DNA from: an uncultured Collinsella sp. | GTDB taxonomy: Bacteria; Actinomycetota; Coriobacteriia; Coriobacteriales; Coriobacteriaceae | Direction: 5' to 3' | DNA: 45,759 nucleotides | NCBI GenBank assembly: GCA_900548935.1 | Contig: URMR01000001.1 | Location: 1 to 45,759 of the forward strand | In this document: positions 24,241 to 35,221 of the stretch, piece after piece | Layout: each line of letters opens with the position of its first letter | Position numbering within the stretch: the stretch's first letter is position 1 | The notes under the pieces: model-generated | Told to the model about the DNA's origin: nothing | What the model saw: only the letters and a program-made list of their open reading frames with translations | Databases searched by the model: none | Made by a program: the position numbers and the translations under genes

Positions 24241-24924
24241 TTGGATAGCGAACAGTTCAAACAAGAAGCTGAGAAAATAGAACAAAGCCTGAGTGCCTTG
24301 AGAGTCGCCGAGCGCAATGCAGTGATTCCCTTCATGAACGGCGACTTTACCCAATGGGATCTATATCTGGCATCCTCCTCTGAGTATGCGATGAGACTGA
24401 TAGACGGATTCATCTCCATGCTCGAGTCGAGGAATCTTGTTTGCGTCGCCCAGCTTCTCCGCGCACAGGTTGGAGTCTGCCTGCGGACATTCGCATTATT
24501 CGCCGCCGAAGACCAGGATGACTTTCTCAAGCAGGTGTTTCAAGGTGTGCCTGTGAACAAGCTGAAAGATTTCTCGGGTGAGAAGATGTCCGATGGAAGA
24601 CTTCAAGACTTACTCGAGAAGTTCGATCCAAAGGTAAAAGATGTATACAAGGTGACGTCTGGATTCGTCCACTTCTCCATTGATATTCTGCCGAGCATGG
24701 GTGTGCCTGGGGAGGGCTATGAGGTCGAGTTTAATTTTGGAGCCGAGCCCAACGAGAGAAACAATGCGCCTCTCGTGGAATGCGGCAAGGCGTTCTGCCA
24801 CTATGTCGACCTGCATCTCCAGATGCTCCATAAGGTGATTGCTTCGGATGAATGGTATGCCGATCGATTCCGTATCGATTCCGATGGTCCTGCAGACGAG
24901 GCCTCGAAAAGCGAGAAGGTGTAG
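24241..24924 (+). CDS. Helical hypothetical protein, TTG start
   Basis: A 227-residue soluble, mostly alpha-helical protein of unknown family. No ATG exists before codon 32; TTG 24241 has GGGGG 4 bases upstream and an in-frame stop lies 24 bases before. Features seen: an N-terminal coiled-coil-like segment (EAEKIEQSLSALRVAERN), CVAQLLRAQVGVCLRTFALF around residue 80, and VTSGFVHFS near 140. The arrangement of an LLRxQ...R helix followed by a conserved SGFVH resembles the large group of DUF5677-like or HEPN-like helical proteins, but without certainty. It sits alone among gene remnants. Confidence 0.65.
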   Translation: MDSEQFKQEAEKIEQSLSALRVAERNAVIPFMNGDFTQWDLYLASSSEYAMRLIDGFISMLESRNLVCVAQLLRAQVGVCLRTFALFAAEDQDDFLKQVFQGVPVNKLKDFSGEKMSDGRLQDLLEKFDPKVKDVYKVTSGFVHFSIDILPSMGVPGEGYEVEFNFGAEPNERNNAPLVECGKAFCHYVDLHLQMLHKVIASDEWYADRFRIDSDGPADEASKSEKV

Positions 24925-25191
24925 GTCGAACGCATTGACGCTGCCTTGACAGCATCCCGATATGATAACGAATGGGAGGTTCCCTGCGAAATGTGCGCCT
25001 CTGTATATTCTCGCTAGGACGCCCTCGACCGATAAGGCATCGTTGAGTTCAATTTGAGTTCAGCTCGGGTGCCTGAAAATCGCCCAACTCTGATAAAAGG
25101 GGAGACGACGGTACACCACGTAGACGAGAGGCTATGGAAGTGCACGATTTGATTATATTGGCGCGCTAAACCGCCCCGCTGCCCAACTTGA

Positions 25192-25402
25192 ACTCCGCTC
25201 ACGCGTGTATGGGGCTGCGAGAGGTAACGGCCTGCGGCCTCCTTTGTGTGCTCGATGATATCTTCGAGCATGCCGGGCATGGCGGAGACATTCGCTGCAA
25301 TCCAGCCGTGTTCAAGCGCCGTTTCGGATAGGAGCGAGAGGGGGCTGTCTTGCCCGTTTCCCTTGCACCCGTAAAGATGGTTGACAGTTTGGGGTCTCCC
25401 GG
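25192..25402 (-). pseudogene. Remnant of an AAA ATPase (second copy of the 9608-10702 gene)
   Basis: The stretch aligns nearly base for base with about 10373-10595 inside the ATPase gene. It starts at GDPKLSTIFTGARETGKTA (Walker A, with Gly51 changed to Glu) and goes through AMPGMLEDIIEHTKEAAGRY. A one-base loss after the Walker A region breaks the frame. The first ~37 codons, everything after residue ~108 and the tandem repeats are missing. It lies in the same order and orientation relative to a topoisomerase A tail as the intact gene. Confidence 0.85.
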
Positions 25403-25449
25403 GTCTTTAGCTTTTACCGTGCTAGATGCCTCATGGAAACTGTTGGACT

Positions 25450-25497
25450 TTAATCAGACAGACCCAGCATGTCGTTTTCCTCCATGAGGACATCGGC
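25450..25497 (-). pseudogene. Remnant of a topoisomerase subunit A C-terminus
   Basis: The minus strand reads ADVLMEENDMLGLSD followed by TAA (25450-25452), clearly related to the end of the A subunit at 10923 (AGALMKENDMPSLFD-stop). Bases match in the block atgtcgttttc plus catgagg. Only the last 16 or so codons are recognisable; upstream sequence switches to the arginase remnant. Confidence 0.7.
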
Positions 25498-25514
25498 TAA
25501 AACCGCAACACCTA

Positions 25515-25951
25515 TGCTTGTTTAAGCAAACTTCCTGATAGTCGTGGAGCTGCTGTAGCCCGACATGCAGGACATCGCTCGGCTTAAACACCGGATGCCG
25601 CATCCGCGAAACGAGTTGCGGTGCACCCTGTTCCAAAAGGCTGCCAAGTACCATGGCGTGAGCGTTGGGGTAGCCATCATTCAGCGTGGATACATCCGGA
25701 TGCGCATAGATCCAGACGATTCCAACGTTCTCGTATTTCCCGTGCAGGTAATCGAAGAGGGCAGGCGACACCATACAGTTGCCGCCGACGGTCACGACTC
25801 TGTCGGGGTTTTCTGCCGCAAGCTTCCTCTGCGCATCCTGAATCCCCGCCAGGACTTCGTCCTCGGCATAGATGCGAACTGTCTCCCATTTCTCATGTCC
25901 AAGTTTTGGGACGCGTTTCACAATGTCGAGTGGGACTCCTGGACAGTCGGA
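25515..25951 (-). pseudogene. Arginase/agmatinase-family remnant, truncated at both ends
   Basis: About 145 codons read CPGVPLDIVKRVPKLGHEKW, then RVVTVGGNCMVSPALFDYL and IVWIYAHPDVSTLNDGYPNA, then SDVLHVGLQQLHDY. The arginase fold motifs are visible but GGNHS is GGNC and the W-x-DAHxD motif is WIYAHPD, losing a metal ligand. The frame begins directly after the kinase stop with no start codon, and the C-terminal half is replaced by the topoisomerase tail remnant. In intact family members the second metal motif follows later and is absent here. A non-catalytic truncated product from an internal GTG cannot be excluded. Confidence 0.75.
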
Positions 25952-27091
25952 TCACGTGGTGGCCCCCTTTGAGAGGGTCACGAGCATCACGGTTCCGTTC
26001 TCGGAATTTGCTTCGACCTCTACCGTGCCACCGTGAAGCGCTGCAATCTCCCAAACAAGCGCTAGCCCGAGTCCTGCGCCGCCGTATGCCCTGCTGCGGG
26101 ATTTATCCAGGCGAAAGAACGGTTGGAAGATGCTCTCACGGTACTGCTTGGGTATTCCCGGGCCCTGGTCCTCGACTCGCAGGAACACGTGGCTGTCGTT
26201 GTCGCAGATGGAGACGGTAACGCTCGAGTCGGTGCGGCTATAGCGGATGGCGTTTTCGACCAGGTTGAACACCAGCCGATAGAGGAGCGCATCGTTCCCG
26301 ATTACTAAAGCGTCTCCAGCACAATTGAGGGCTATGCCCTTATTTTCGGCAAGTGGCGCAAGGTCGGTGAGGACCTCTTCGGACAAGGGACCGAGTTCAA
26401 CATCGTCCTCGCAAGGAACGCTGCGGAGCTCACTCATCTCGAGTAATACCTTGGTCATTCGAGACATGCGCTCGGTTTGTTCTTGTAGCAGGCCGAGCAG
26501 CTCGGCTGTTTCGGGTTGCAAACCGGAGTGCTCAGAGATGAATAGTTCAATCTGTGCTTGCATAAGGGCGAGCGGGGTGCGCAGCTCGTGTGCGGCGTTG
26601 CCGGTAAACTGACGCTGCGCAGAGAACCCTTCGCCAAGACGGGCGATCATGTCGTTGAAAGAGGCGCTGCATCGCTGTAGCTCGGTGGGCACATCTTCAC
26701 TGAGTCTGATTTCGCTTAGGTTGTCAGGCTGCACACGCTCAACCTGGGCGGCAAAAGCTCGTAGCGGTTTGAGCGCACGGCCGCTCGCAAAGTATGCCAG
26801 CGCGCCGCCAAGGAGTGTGACTCCGGCCGTGATGCACCAGGTTGTCGCGCCAAAAGACTCCTGCGCGTCGTTTACGACGATCGTGACCTTGTCATTGGGG
26901 GTCGCCTTCGTTGGGTCGAACGCCTGGGGTGAATCTTCGCCGGTTGCGTTAAAGGCCGAGATGTTACTGCCGATGGCATCCATGTAGCGCATGCCCGTAT
27001 AGCCGACCAGGCAGTTCGTCAGCACGCACGCTGCACACGTCAGCAGTGCCGTCATGATCGTTATGCGCCATTGCAGCGAAAGCCTTTTCAT
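25952..27091 (-). CDS. Sensor histidine kinase
   Basis: The 379 residues form a classical membrane kinase: TM1 at about 10-30, a short extracytoplasmic loop (about 31-82), TM2 at about 84-103, HAMP (about 104-156), HisKA with His168 in NAAHELRTPLALMQAQ, and the HATPase domain with LVFNLVENAIRYS, VEDQGPGIP and AYGGAGLGLALVWEI. Its ATG overlaps the stop of the response regulator (ATGA), so the pair is coupled. It sits divergent from the CD1871A/polyferredoxin/TlpA genes, making redox or thiol stress sensing plausible. The loop is too short for a folded ligand domain and contains no cysteine. Confidence 0.93.
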   Translation of the reverse strand: MKRLSLQWRITIMTALLTCAACVLTNCLVGYTGMRYMDAIGSNISAFNATGEDSPQAFDPTKATPNDKVTIVVNDAQESFGATTWCITAGVTLLGGALAYFASGRALKPLRAFAAQVERVQPDNLSEIRLSEDVPTELQRCSASFNDMIARLGEGFSAQRQFTGNAAHELRTPLALMQAQIELFISEHSGLQPETAELLGLLQEQTERMSRMTKVLLEMSELRSVPCEDDVELGPLSEEVLTDLAPLAENKGIALNCAGDALVIGNDALLYRLVFNLVENAIRYSRTDSSVTVSICDNDSHVFLRVEDQGPGIPKQYRESIFQPFFRLDKSRSRAYGGAGLGLALVWEIAALHGGTVEVEANSENGTVMLVTLSKGATT

Positions 27092-27762
27092 TCGCTATCC
27101 TCCATAACGTAGCCCTCTCCAATCCGATTGCGAATTGGGTCGTATCCCAAAGCGCTGCGTAGCTTTTTGCGGAGCGACGAGATATGAACGCGGGTTGCGT
27201 TGCTAAAGCTGTTCACGCTGCTATCCCAAACGTGCTCGATAAGCTCCTCCTGACTTACCGGACGCCCCTGATTAAGCATCAGGTATTCCAAGATTCCCGT
27301 TTCCTTGCGCGTAAGAGATAAAGCCTCGCTGTCCACGGAAGCGATGCGCGCCTTGGTGTCAAAGCTGAGCTTTCCGCAGGCTAATACTATGTCGCTTTGT
27401 GCGAAGCGTCTGAGGGTGAGGCTGCGGATCCTTGCCGCAAGCTCGTCCAGATGAAACGGCTTGGTGAGGTAATCGTTGGCGCCGGCATCGAGTTCGGCGA
27501 CTTTATCTGATACTTCGCCACGTGCGGACAGAATCAGTACCTTAGTCTCGCAGTCAGTTTTCCTAAGTTCCCTGAGTACGGTCATGCCGTCGATGCGGGG
27601 AAGGTTGAGGTCGAGTACCACGAGGTCGAAGGCCTCAACGTCCAGTAGGTCGAGCGCCTCCTGTCCGTCGTGACAGCAGTCGACACTGTACGCCAAGTTT
27701 CGCAAGCTGCGTGCGATTGCATCGCACAGTGCTCGCTCGTCTTCGACGATCAAAATACGCAT
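27088..27762 (-). CDS. OmpR-family response regulator
   Basis: ATG 27762 with AAGGAG 7 bases upstream gives 224 residues; a longer frame from 27780 has no better start. Receiver domain: acidic pocket VEDE (7-10), phospho-acceptor Asp51 in VVLDLNLPRIDG, Lys101 in TKPF. The C-terminal winged helix (about 130-222) has SLTRKETGILEYLMLNQGRP and VHISSLRKKLRSALGYDPIR followed by GEGYVMEDSE. It is the first gene of the operon with the kinase. Probable targets are its own promoter and the divergent operon starting at 27853. Confidence 0.93.
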   Translation of the reverse strand: MRILIVEDERALCDAIARSLRNLAYSVDCCHDGQEALDLLDVEAFDLVVLDLNLPRIDGMTVLRELRKTDCETKVLILSARGEVSDKVAELDAGANDYLTKPFHLDELAARIRSLTLRRFAQSDIVLACGKLSFDTKARIASVDSEALSLTRKETGILEYLMLNQGRPVSQEELIEHVWDSSVNSFSNATRVHISSLRKKLRSALGYDPIRNRIGEGYVMEDSE

Positions 27763-27852
27763 AACAGTCTCCTTGCACATTCCAAATCGCGCTTAACACG
27801 GATTTTATAGTCGATATGGTCCAATGGTCGCGTAACGAAAGGAGTGGTCAGG

Positions 27853-27999
27853 TTGTTCAAAGCGGTAAAACCCGTGGTACAGGTCGCTTTGTTGATCGTC
27901 GGAATTACCATGGTGTGCTTTGGTGTTATGCGTGGCGAGGCGGATGCCGTGCTGGCCAAAGCGATTAGGCTGTGCTTGGAGTGTATCGGAATTGGATAA
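27853..27999 (+). CDS. CD1871A family CXXC motif-containing small membrane protein
   Basis: A 48-residue frame starting with TTG 27853, 9 bases after AAAGGAG. One membrane helix (VVQVALLIVGITMVCFGVMR) is followed by GEADAVLAKAIRLCLECIGIG. The motif G-x-RGE-x3-VLxKA-x2-CLECIGIG is that of the CD1871A family, always found just upstream of polyferredoxin genes. Its stop overlaps the start of the next frame by 8 bases. The CxxC at the membrane face suggests a redox relay to the downstream ferredoxin (inference). Confidence 0.85.
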   Translation: MFKAVKPVVQVALLIVGITMVCFGVMRGEADAVLAKAIRLCLECIGIG

Positions 28000-28894
28000 A
28001 AGAGAAAACACTGCGTCGCATGTTTTGGTCCGATTTCGCGGATTCATTCAGGCGGCGGCGACGCTGGTCACCAATATTCACCTGCCAAACTTTGCCAAAG
28101 GCGGCATCTATCAGGGCGCGGGAAAAACAGTCTGCGTACCTGGACTTAATTGCTATTCGTGCCCCGCGGCATCGGGTGCGTGCCCCATCGGGTCGTTCCA
28201 GTCGGTAGTAGGTTCATCCAAGTTCAACTTTTCTTACTACGTCACCGGTACGCTCATTTTGCTCGGCGTGCTGCTGGGGCGCTTTGTATGCGGCTTTCTG
28301 TGCCCGTTTGGCTGGCTGCAGGAGCTGCTTCACAAGATTCCCGGCAAAAAGCTTTCGACAAAAAGGCTCAAGGCGCTTACGTATATCAAATACGTTGTGC
28401 TGCTATTTGCTGTGGTATTGCTGCCTGTGCTGGTGGTTAACGACGTGGGCATGGGCGACCCGTTCTTTTGTAAGTACGTCTGTCCTCAGGGCGTGCTCGA
28501 GGGCGCCATTCCGCTGGCCATTGCCAATGCCGGCATTCGATCTGCGTTGGGACATCTCTTTACTTGGAAACTTGCCGTTCTCATTGCCGTGGTAGTACTG
28601 AGCGTTTTGTTCTACCGCCCCTTCTGCAAATGGATTTGTCCACTCGGCGCATTCTATGCGCTCATGAATAAGGTGTCCTTGTTGGGGATTCAGGTCGACG
28701 CGTGCAAATGTGTCTCGTGCGGCAAGTGCTCAAAGGTTTGTCAGATGGACGTTGATGTGGTCCGCGCGCCCAATCATGCCGAATGTATCCGGTGCGGAAA
28801 GTGCATCGGGGCCTGTCCTGTCGATGCCATCAGCTATCGCTATGGCCTGGATGTGTCGGCGGAAAAGCTTCCCTTGACCGCCGATAAAAAGTAA
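27992..28894 (+). CDS. 4Fe-4S polyferredoxin membrane protein (NapH/CcoG-like)
   Basis: TTG 27992 overlaps the stop of the small CXXC gene and gives 300 residues. N-terminal motif CVPGLNCYSCPAASGACPIG binds clusters in this family. Hydrophobic helices at about 75-95, 120-140 and 180-200 alternate with CGFLCPFGW, CKYVCPQG and CKWICPLGAFY loops. Two classical ferredoxin motifs close the protein: CVSCGKCSKVCQMDVDV and CIRCGKCIGACPVDAI. It should move electrons across the membrane to the downstream thioredoxin-like lipoprotein. Coupled operon: small CXXC protein, this, then the TlpA-like gene. Confidence 0.9.
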   Translation: MDKRENTASHVLVRFRGFIQAAATLVTNIHLPNFAKGGIYQGAGKTVCVPGLNCYSCPAASGACPIGSFQSVVGSSKFNFSYYVTGTLILLGVLLGRFVCGFLCPFGWLQELLHKIPGKKLSTKRLKALTYIKYVVLLFAVVLLPVLVVNDVGMGDPFFCKYVCPQGVLEGAIPLAIANAGIRSALGHLFTWKLAVLIAVVVLSVLFYRPFCKWICPLGAFYALMNKVSLLGIQVDACKCVSCGKCSKVCQMDVDVVRAPNHAECIRCGKCIGACPVDAISYRYGLDVSAEKLPLTADKK

Positions 28895-28923
28895 ACAAGC
28901 TTCGACAAAACGGAGGAATGACT

Positions 28924-29895
28924 ATGAAGCTTTCTAAGATTGCGGCCCTGTTTATGGTGCCGGTATTGGCCTTGTGCCTTGTGGCATGTTCGGCGCCCGG
29001 TGGCAATGTGAGCGAATCTGCGAGCTCCGATCCTAAGATCGCAGAACTCACTGCGCAGAAGCCGGCCAATGCCGACGAGGCCGCCGAGCTGTATGCGAAG
29101 CTCATGCAGAAGGAGAACGAGATCTTTTCGAGTGATAACGCGCTGTGGGAAAAGGTATTCAATGCGGCAAATAAAGACTCGGCAATGATTGAGGACGGCA
29201 GCAATTACGGCGATTTCCTGCTCAAGACCATCGACGGTGCCAAGGATGAGTTCACGGCGGATGAGCTTAAGACGCTCAAGACCGGTGCACAGCAGATCAA
29301 GGAGATTGAGGACAAGCTCGAGAGCTTGGAGAAGGAGTTCCCCGGCTGTGGAAGCACGCCGAGCGCAGGCGAGAGCGTCGACGCTTCGACCGCTGGCATG
29401 ACGGCTGGTGCCAATGCTTCGAGCGAGGCGACGAAGTTCCCCAGCTTTACGGGCAAGGACCTGGACGGCAACGACGTGAGCAGCGACGAGCTGTTCTCTA
29501 AGAACAAGGTTACCGTCATGAACTTCTGGTTCACCACTTGCAAGCCGTGCGTGGGTGAGTTGGGCGATCTTGAGAAACTGAATCAGGAGCTTGCCGAGAA
29601 GGGCGGCCAGGTCGTGGGCGTCAATTCCTTTACGCTCGATGGCAACAAGGGCGAGATTGCAGATGCCAAGGAGGTGCTGAGCAAGAAGGGCGTGACATAT
29701 AAGAACATCTGGTTCAAGTCGGATAGCGAGGCCGGTAAGTTTACGTCAAATTTGTTCTCGTTCCCGACAACGTATGTCATCGATCAGAATGGCAACATCG
29801 TAGGGGATCCAATCGTGGGAGCCATCAGCTCCGCCGAGCAGCGCGCAGCACTCGACAAGCTTATCGACCAGGCGATTGCGAATAGCGAGCAGTAG
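28924..29895 (+). CDS. TlpA/thioredoxin-like redox lipoprotein
   Basis: ATG 28924 (CGGAGGA 6 bases upstream; ATG 28918 overlaps that site) gives 323 residues. A signal peptide ends in a lipobox, CLVAC (Cys near 22). Residues about 35-140 are a helical domain rich in Lys/Glu (AELYAKLMQKENEIFSS). The second half is thioredoxin-like: NFWFTTCKPCVGELGDL has the active-site CKPC, and SFPTTYVIDQNGNIVG holds the cis-proline loop. By context it receives electrons from the polyferredoxin and reduces extracytoplasmic disulfides or peroxides. A strong terminator follows. Confidence 0.92.
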   Translation: MKLSKIAALFMVPVLALCLVACSAPGGNVSESASSDPKIAELTAQKPANADEAAELYAKLMQKENEIFSSDNALWEKVFNAANKDSAMIEDGSNYGDFLLKTIDGAKDEFTADELKTLKTGAQQIKEIEDKLESLEKEFPGCGSTPSAGESVDASTAGMTAGANASSEATKFPSFTGKDLDGNDVSSDELFSKNKVTVMNFWFTTCKPCVGELGDLEKLNQELAEKGGQVVGVNSFTLDGNKGEIADAKEVLSKKGVTYKNIWFKSDSEAGKFTSNLFSFPTTYVIDQNGNIVGDPIVGAISSAEQRAALDKLIDQAIANSEQ

Positions 29896-29975
29896 AAAAC
29901 GCGTAAAGCATAGCGTGGATCGTGTGTCGCTGTGCAAAGTAGTCCGCTACCTTTCAAGATAATCTCCACCATATA

Positions 29976-30001
29976 GAGGCCCCACTTGGGGCCTCTTTTT
30001 T
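29976..30001 (+). terminator. Rho-independent terminator
   Basis: gaggcccc (29976-29983) and ggggcctc (29988-29995) form an 8-bp GC stem with a 4-base loop and T6 tail, 80 bases beyond the TlpA-like gene. Textbook geometry. Confidence 0.9.
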
Positions 30002-30146
30002 GGGCGCCGTCCCGTTCGTTTTTTGGCGCGGTTTGTTATATTCCTCACTGGCGTCGGCAAAAAATGGGATAGAGTAGGACAAACGCGTCGAATACGAACG
30101 GCGGAGGAGAGCGGGCAGGGTGCCCGCGTGGGAGAGGTTGACGTCC

Positions 30147-33401
<3,255 letters not shown>

Positions 33402-33402
33402 T

Positions 33403-33429
33403 GTGACAAAGGGACAGTCCCTTTGTCAC
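33403..33429. repeat. Perfect 13-bp palindrome, REP-like
   Basis: gtgacaaagggac (33403-33415) and its exact complement (33417-33429) surround a single base, two bases after the transporter stop. The same ggacagtccctttnt core recurs at 45680-45697. Such gggacagtcccttt palindromes are dispersed in many genomes and are often linked to REP-associated Y1 transposases; none is present here. Confidence 0.75.
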
Positions 33430-33454
33430 GTTCGTTGATATGAGAGAAGAGTAG

Positions 33455-34408
33455 ATGATTCTATCGTTGGCCCCTATGGAGGGGATTACCGGGCATGTGT
33501 TCCGTCGCGTGCATGCGGAGTGCTTCGGCGCGCTCGATTGCTATTACACGCCGTTTTTGCCGCCGCCGCGGGTGGGAAACCGCTTTGGCGGCAAGGCGTT
33601 TAAGGAGATCGATCCTGCCAACAACCAGGGGCTCAACGTAGTGCCCCAGCTCATGTCCAAGAACGCGGACGAGTTTGTGTGGGCGGCACAGGTACTCGCC
33701 GACATGGGATACCGTGAGGTCAATCTTAACCTTGGCTGCCCCTCGGGAACGGTTGTCGCCAAGGGCAAGGGCTCGGGTTTCTTGCGCAATCTCGACGAGC
33801 TCGAGGTGTTCTTGAGCGATGTGTGCGAGCGGTCGCCGTTGCCGGTATCGGTCAAAACTAGGCTGGGGCTCGAGGACGACGACGAGTATGAGCGCGTGCT
33901 CGATCTGTATTGCCGCATGCCGCTGGCAGAGCTAATCGTGCATCCGCGTGTGCAAAAGGACCGCTATACGGGCTCGCCGCGCAAGGAGTTCTATGGCGAG
34001 ACTCTGGAGCGTGCGCCGTTCCCGGTTGCCTATAACGGCGACATTTTTGATCTTGAGGATATGGATGCGCTGGCGGAGGCCTATCCCGGCACACGCCATG
34101 TGATGCTGGGGCGTGGCTTGCTTGCGAACCCCGCGCTGGCTCGCATGGTTAAGGGCGGTCCTGCTGCCACGGCAACCGAACTGCAGCGTTTCCACGACAC
34201 GCTGTTTGCGGTCTATGCAGAAGAGATTGGCGGCAACGCGGTCTTTCGTATGAAGGAGTGGTGGTTCTACGCCAAGTGCGCTTTCGCCGACCCCGCTACC
34301 GTTCACAAGCTCGTACGTAAGACCAAAAAGGTCGACGAATACCGCGCCGCCGTCGAGCGGGTCTTTCGCGAGCAGCCACTCGCACCCATAGCTCGCTTCC
34401 GCGGCTAG
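33455..34408 (+). CDS. tRNA-dihydrouridine synthase family protein
   Basis: A 317-residue TIM-barrel flavoenzyme that reduces uridine in the tRNA D-loop. Motifs: LAPMEGITGHVFRRV (FMN binding, 4-18), VNLNLGCPSGTVVAKGKGSG with the catalytic cysteine (near 97), SVKTRLGL, IVHPRVQKDRYTG (His loop), VAYNGDIFDLEDM and HVMLGRGLLANPAL (phosphate site). The remaining C-terminal ~80 residues are the helical tRNA-binding part. Length is close to DusB/C enzymes. It starts 50 bases after a palindrome and has GAGAGAAGAG ahead of the ATG. Confidence 0.93.
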   Translation: MILSLAPMEGITGHVFRRVHAECFGALDCYYTPFLPPPRVGNRFGGKAFKEIDPANNQGLNVVPQLMSKNADEFVWAAQVLADMGYREVNLNLGCPSGTVVAKGKGSGFLRNLDELEVFLSDVCERSPLPVSVKTRLGLEDDDEYERVLDLYCRMPLAELIVHPRVQKDRYTGSPRKEFYGETLERAPFPVAYNGDIFDLEDMDALAEAYPGTRHVMLGRGLLANPALARMVKGGPAATATELQRFHDTLFAVYAEEIGGNAVFRMKEWWFYAKCAFADPATVHKLVRKTKKVDEYRAAVERVFREQPLAPIARFRG

Positions 34409-34409
34409 T

Positions 34410-34465
34410 TAGTCATCGGGGACGTTCTTTAGCGACTAGTCATTTAAGAACGTCCCCGATGACTA
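34410..34465. repeat. Perfect 20-bp inverted repeat after dus (ggggacgttctt family)
   Basis: Arms 34410-34429 and 34446-34465 are exact complements with a 16-base loop. The ggggacgttctt core reappears, degenerate, at 35150-35172 (actagtcatataagaacgtcc). No U-run follows. Confidence 0.8.
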
Positions 34466-34476
34466 CCCGCAAAAAC

Positions 34477-34531
34477 TGTACGTCAGCATCCAAAGATGTC
34501 GAAAAATGTCGACTTTGGATGCTGGCGTACA
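34477..34531. repeat. Hairpin of the cagcatccaaag family, copy 1
   Basis: Arms 34477-34495 and 34513-34531 pair with a single mismatch. The 17-base loop contains tgtcga twice (tgtcgaaaaatgtcga). The identical loop and core arms recur at 35538-35618, so both belong to one repeat family. Confidence 0.85.
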
Positions 34532-34551
34532 TGTTTGGGTTCGGAGGGTGA

Positions 34552-34818
34552 CTAGGCAATCATCGCATCGAGTGTGATGAGCTCCCTGAGTCGCTCCGTA
34601 CGTGTTTGCCCATGGCGCTTTGCTTTTGCATCAAACGCTTCAAGAACCGATTCGCCCACACGTGCCGATAAAACAACGCTTGGCTCATCAGAGATTGGTG
34701 GCCTTCCCAACTTGATGGTGCGACCTTTCGGCCACTCATCTTTTTCGTAGGCTTCCGCGGTTTTCTCCAACTCTCCGGGGGCAAACCCCATCATCTTTTC
34801 GAGCTGCTTAGCGTCCAT
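34552..34818 (-). CDS. Ribbon-helix-helix antitoxin-like protein
   Basis: ATG 34818 with AGGAGG 4-5 bases upstream gives 88 residues; the longer frame to 34893 runs through the promoter region. The C-terminal part SVVLSARVGESVLEAFDAKA then GQTRTERLRELITLDAMI is a CopG/MetJ-like ribbon-helix-helix with the expected beta strand and two helices. The N-terminus (KQLEKMMGFAPGELEKTAEA) is helical. No toxin gene lies next to it: both flanks are palindromes. It may be an orphan antitoxin, an anti-addiction remnant or a simple regulator. Confidence 0.75.
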   Translation of the reverse strand: MDAKQLEKMMGFAPGELEKTAEAYEKDEWPKGRTIKLGRPPISDEPSVVLSARVGESVLEAFDAKAKRHGQTRTERLRELITLDAMIA

Positions 34819-35094
34819 AGCGCCTCCTATCGATCGGCATAATGTCGAGCAGAGGTCAACGGATACTCTTTTTGTATACAGTTTTGTAGACAATAATACA
34901 AACAGTTTATCAGGCTAATTAGCTTGTTTTGACCCGCGTGTTCGATAGGAAATGAGCATTGACGGCTTCGATACTCCTTTGCTTTTCAGCCTGGAATTTG
35001 GATGCTCATTGAACTTCCGGAGGGGAGTGCTTTATTAAGCTATCGAGATTCTGAGCAGGAGCTCTCACTGGTCTTCGATAATGGGACCAGCTTA

Positions 35095-35119
35095 ATTCGC
35101 GACACAGTGTGTCGCGAAT
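35095..35119. repeat. Short palindrome attcgcgacac
   Basis: attcgcgacac (35095-35105) and gtgtcgcgaat (35109-35119) are exact complements with a 3-base loop. No U-tract follows. It heads the degraded ggacgtt-type repeat. Confidence 0.65.
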
Positions 35120-35221
35120 GGGAGTAGTCGTTAGGTGTCCTTCAATGACTAGTCATATAAGAACGTCCAAGTGCCGGATTTTGTCATTTAGTGTCGTCCT
35201 CAGCGGCTATTCTGGAGGGTC

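Noticed and set aside
24940..24990. Promoter starting with TTGACA near 24946
   Set aside because: No -10 element at a suitable distance and no gene downstream, only an 8-codon frame.
34552..34818. Toxin-antitoxin pair around the RHH gene
   Set aside because: No toxin-like frame lies on either side; both flanks are palindromes, so only an orphan antitoxin-like gene is claimed.
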